A DNA stretch of 16,765 bases from Phycisphaerae bacterium (GTDB taxonomy: Bacteria > Planctomycetota > Phycisphaerae > UBA1845 > PWPN01): the NCBI GenBank assembly GCA_003557125.1, contig PWPN01000051.1, positions 1 through 16,765 of the forward strand, written 5' to 3'. Of this stretch, positions 14,524 through 16,765 are shown one piece after another. The notes under the pieces are model-generated. The model ran no database searches. It saw only the letters and a program-made list of their open reading frames with translations, and was not told where the DNA came from. Numbering within the stretch: position 1 is the stretch's first letter; each line of letters begins with the position of its first letter. Made by a program: the position numbers and the translations under genes.

Positions 14524-16086
14524 ATGATCGCTCCAAGCGAGCCCAAACCATGGAGCCGACTCGTCGTCGAGGCGGGCCTGTCCCGGGCATGGCAGCGGGC
14601 GATCGATCCGGCGATCGTTTCGATCGTCGAGGATTCGCGGCATGCCCGGCCGGGCAGTTGCTTCGTCGCGCGGTGCGGCCTTGTTCAGGACGGGCACGCG
14701 TACATCCCGCAGGCAGTGGCGGCCGGGGCGTCGGCGATCGTCTGCACGCGCGACGTGGACGCAGTCGACGGGGTAGCGGTCCTGAAGGTGCCGGATACGA
14801 GCGGCGTCGCCGGGCGGCTGGCGATGGCGCTGACGGGGTGGGCCGACATTCAGCGGAACGGACGGCTTCGCGTGGTCGGAATCACCGGCACGAACGGTAA
14901 GAGCACGACCTGCTACCTGCTCCGTGCGATCCTGAAACGGGCCGACCATCCGACGGCGCTGCTGGGGACCGTCCAGTACGATCTGCTTTCGCGGACGATC
15001 CAGGCTGAGCGGACGACGCCGACCTGTTCGGAACTGATCAGCTACCTGGCCGAGGCGACCGGGGCGGGCGCGACGCATGCGGTCATGGAGGTGTCCAGTC
15101 ACGCACTCGACCAGGGACGCTGCGAGAACATCGATTTTTCCGTGGGCATCTTCAGCAACCTGACGCGCGACCACCTCGACTACCACGGGACGATGGACGC
15201 CTATCTGAAGGCGAAGAAAAAGCTCTTCGACAGCCTCGATGCGAAAGCGACGGCTGTCGTCAACGCACACGACCCGGCCGCTGTCGCGATCGTTGCCGAT
15301 TGCCGGGCACCGGTCCTGCGGTACGGTATCTGCGGCGATGCGTCCCCGACCGGTGCCGAGGACCGCGACAGCCTGCACGTATCGGCCCGTATCCTGGCGA
15401 TGACAGCCAACGGGACCCGGTTCGAGCTGAGCATCCGAAGGCCGGGGGATGCGTCCGCGGATCGCACGGGCGTTCCAGTGGATCTGGCGCTCGTCGGACG
15501 GCACAATGTACTCAATGCCCTGGCCGCGGGCGCCGCAGCCTCGGCCTTGGGCGTGGGTATCGAAGCGATCGCGGTCGGCTTGCAGGACATGGCCTGCGTC
15601 CCGGGTCGGCTGGAACGTGTGGTTACCGGCGCGGAAAATCGCAACGTCCTGATCGATTACGCGCATACCGATGACGCCCTGGACAATGTGCTGTCGGCCT
15701 TGCGCCCGCTCGTCGCGGGGAGGCTGATCCTTGTGTTCGGTTGCGGGGGGAATCGCGATTCGCAGAAGCGCCCGATGATGGCGGCTGTGGCGGCACGCTA
15801 CGCCGATGCGATCGTGGTGACGAGCGACAACCCGCGCACCGAAGATCCGCAGGCGATCATCGACGCGATTCTGGCGGGATTCCCGGCCGAGGCGATGGCC
15901 CGCGTTCACGTGGAGCCGGACCGTCGTGAAGCCATCGCGCAGGCGATCGGAATGGCAGGGCCCGAGGACGCCGTCCTGCTGGCCGGCAAGGGGCACGAAA
16001 CGTATCAGGAAATCGGGGATCGGAAGATTCCCTTCGACGACGCCGCCGTGGCGCGCGAGGTGCTGGAGGCACGGCTGGTCGGTTGA
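14524..16086 (+). CDS. murE: UDP-MurNAc-tripeptide synthetase MurE (meso-DAP type)
   Basis: Cytoplasmic Mur ligase of 520 residues that adds the third amino acid to UDP-MurNAc-L-Ala-D-Glu using ATP. The ATP loop is G122-T-N-G-K-S127. Then come MEVSSHALDQGR (188-199), SNLTRDHLDYHGTM with the Lys-rich YLKAKKKLF holding the usual carbamylated Lys, GRHNVLNALAA (325-335), IDYAHTDDALDNVL (377-390) and FGCGGNRDSQKRPMM (405-419). The motif D435-N-P-R438 (SDNPRTEDP) is the signature of meso-diaminopimelate-adding enzymes rather than L-lysine ones. ATG 14524 follows GGGAGG (14511-14516) at 7-nt spacing. An upstream in-frame TTG at 14383 would add a 47-residue Arg-rich non-family extension and is rejected. 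Confidence 0.96.
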   Translation: MIAPSEPKPWSRLVVEAGLSRAWQRAIDPAIVSIVEDSRHARPGSCFVARCGLVQDGHAYIPQAVAAGASAIVCTRDVDAVDGVAVLKVPDTSGVAGRLAMALTGWADIQRNGRLRVVGITGTNGKSTTCYLLRAILKRADHPTALLGTVQYDLLSRTIQAERTTPTCSELISYLAEATGAGATHAVMEVSSHALDQGRCENIDFSVGIFSNLTRDHLDYHGTMDAYLKAKKKLFDSLDAKATAVVNAHDPAAVAIVADCRAPVLRYGICGDASPTGAEDRDSLHVSARILAMTANGTRFELSIRRPGDASADRTGVPVDLALVGRHNVLNALAAGAAASALGVGIEAIAVGLQDMACVPGRLERVVTGAENRNVLIDYAHTDDALDNVLSALRPLVAGRLILVFGCGGNRDSQKRPMMAAVAARYADAIVVTSDNPRTEDPQAIIDAILAGFPAEAMARVHVEPDRREAIAQAIGMAGPEDAVLLAGKGHETYQEIGDRKIPFDDAAVAREVLEARLVG

Positions 16087-16091
16087 AACGG

Positions 16092-16124
16092 GATGCGCCG
16101 GAGGCAAGTCCCCCGAGGCGCATC
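16092..16124 (+). other. Hairpin in the murE-murF spacer
   Basis: GATGCGCC (16092-16099) pairs perfectly with GGCGCATC (16117-16124). Inside, GG-A-GG (16100-16104) can pair with CCCCC (16110-16114) around loop CAAGT. No T-run follows, so it is probably not a terminator. It may stabilise or process the polycistronic mRNA. Confidence 0.5.
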
Positions 16125-16157
16125 GCGAGGCGGACCGGGTCGAGACATGGAAGTCGC

Positions 16158-16765
16158 ATGAAACCCTTGACGTTGCAAGAAGTGGTGGACGCCCTGGCCG
16201 GGACGCTCGATCGGCCCGTACCGATCGGCAATGTGAAGCGCGTGGTCATCGATTCGCGCGATGTGCAGGCGGGGGATCTTTTCGTAGCGATCCACGGCGA
16301 GCGGTTCGACGGGCACGACTTCGTCGGTCGCGCCTTCGCAGCCGGTGCGGTCGCAGCCGTCGTACGCAGCGACTTTCCGCCGACGACAGCCGAGGGTGTC
16401 GACGATGCGTCCGGCGCTCCTCTCCCGATGCTCATCCGCGTCGACGACACCGTGGACGCGCTGGGGCGCCTGGCCCGTTACTACCGGCAATCGGTCATCA
16501 ACGGGGGCATCACCCTTGTTGCGGTCACGGGCAGCAACGGCAAAACGACGACCAAGGACTTGGCCGGCGCTGTGCTGGCGACCACATACCCGGTGCTGAA
16601 GACCCCGGCTAATCGGAACAACGAATTCGGCGTGCCTTTGGCGCTCCTGGACCTGGATGCCAGCCACGGTGCGGCCGTCATTGAAATGGGCATGCGCGGC
16701 GCAGGCCAGATCCGTAGTCTGGCGGCTATTGTACGGCCGACGGTCGCTGTGGTGACGAATGTCGG
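16158..16765 (+). CDS. murF: UDP-MurNAc-tripeptide D-Ala-D-Ala ligase MurF, 5' part
   Basis: N-terminal ~202 residues of MurF, which adds D-Ala-D-Ala to complete the UDP-MurNAc-pentapeptide in the cytoplasm. The frame runs open off the window end. The N-terminal substrate-binding domain shows VVIDSRDVQAGDLFVAIHGE and GHDFVGRAFAAGA. The ATP loop GSNGKTTTKD and the family's NRNNEFGVPL and IEMGMRGAGQIRSL follow. Those last two segments separate MurF from the other Mur ligases. ATG 16158 follows GGAAG (16149-16153) at close spacing. The preceding 71-nt gap after murE contains a hairpin. Confidence 0.95.
   Translation, partial: MKPLTLQEVVDALAGTLDRPVPIGNVKRVVIDSRDVQAGDLFVAIHGERFDGHDFVGRAFAAGAVAAVVRSDFPPTTAEGVDDASGAPLPMLIRVDDTVDALGRLARYYRQSVINGGITLVAVTGSNGKTTTKDLAGAVLATTYPVLKTPANRNNEFGVPLALLDLDASHGAAVIEMGMRGAGQIRSLAAIVRPTVAVVTNV

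Noticed and set aside
14314..16107. Very long open frame on the - strand opposite murE, with similar ones opposite doxX, the Gfo/Idh/MocA gene, the HAD gene and ftsI
   Set aside because: Their translations are His/Arg/Asp-rich with no family motifs, and the + strand genes in the same place have clear motifs and ribosome sites. These are side effects of high GC3 codon use.

Overview
This is a GC-rich (about 64% by eye) bacterial chromosome segment. Every convincing gene lies on the + strand. The content suggests a Gram-negative-type bacterium, most likely a Planctomycetota of the Phycisphaerae kind. This is inferred from gene content only: a DoxX protein next to a Tat-exported Gfo/Idh/MocA oxidoreductase, a Tat-type ApbE protein, and a division/cell-wall (dcw) cluster that carries a LysM protein between rsmH and ftsL. 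No rRNA or complete tRNA gene, CRISPR array, insertion sequence or phage gene was seen.

Region 1 (1-2026): the 3' end of yidC (membrane protein insertase), then a SAM hydrolase/adenosyltransferase of the DUF62 family. Region 2 (2027-6453): a 375-nt spacer ending in a good sigma70-type promoter, an ApbE-like flavin transferase, a DoxX-family membrane protein with a long charged insertion, a spacer with 22-bp tandem repeats, and a secreted Gfo/Idh/MocA oxidoreductase closed by an intrinsic terminator. Region 3 (6574-8599): an SDR dehydrogenase very like D-mannonate oxidoreductase and a HAD-family hydrolase, closed by a strong intrinsic terminator. Regions 2 and 3 look like accessory redox and sugar metabolism.

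Region 4 (8600-16765): the start of a dcw cluster in the order mraZ - rsmH - LysM protein - ftsL-like - ftsI (PBP) - murE - murF (cut by the window end). It begins with a promoter embedded in an ordered array of TGGG-type boxes, matching the known operator style of the MraZ repressor. MurE has the DNPR motif, which predicts meso-diaminopimelate peptidoglycan. MurE and MurF build the precursor, FtsI cross-links it, FtsL belongs to the divisome, and the LysM protein is a plausible envelope peptidoglycan binder.

No clearly new multi-gene system was found. The most notable signals are the symmetric MraZ-type operator, the 22-bp repeats, structured intergenic hairpins without U-tracts (notably just before rsmH), and the unusual LysM member of the dcw operon.
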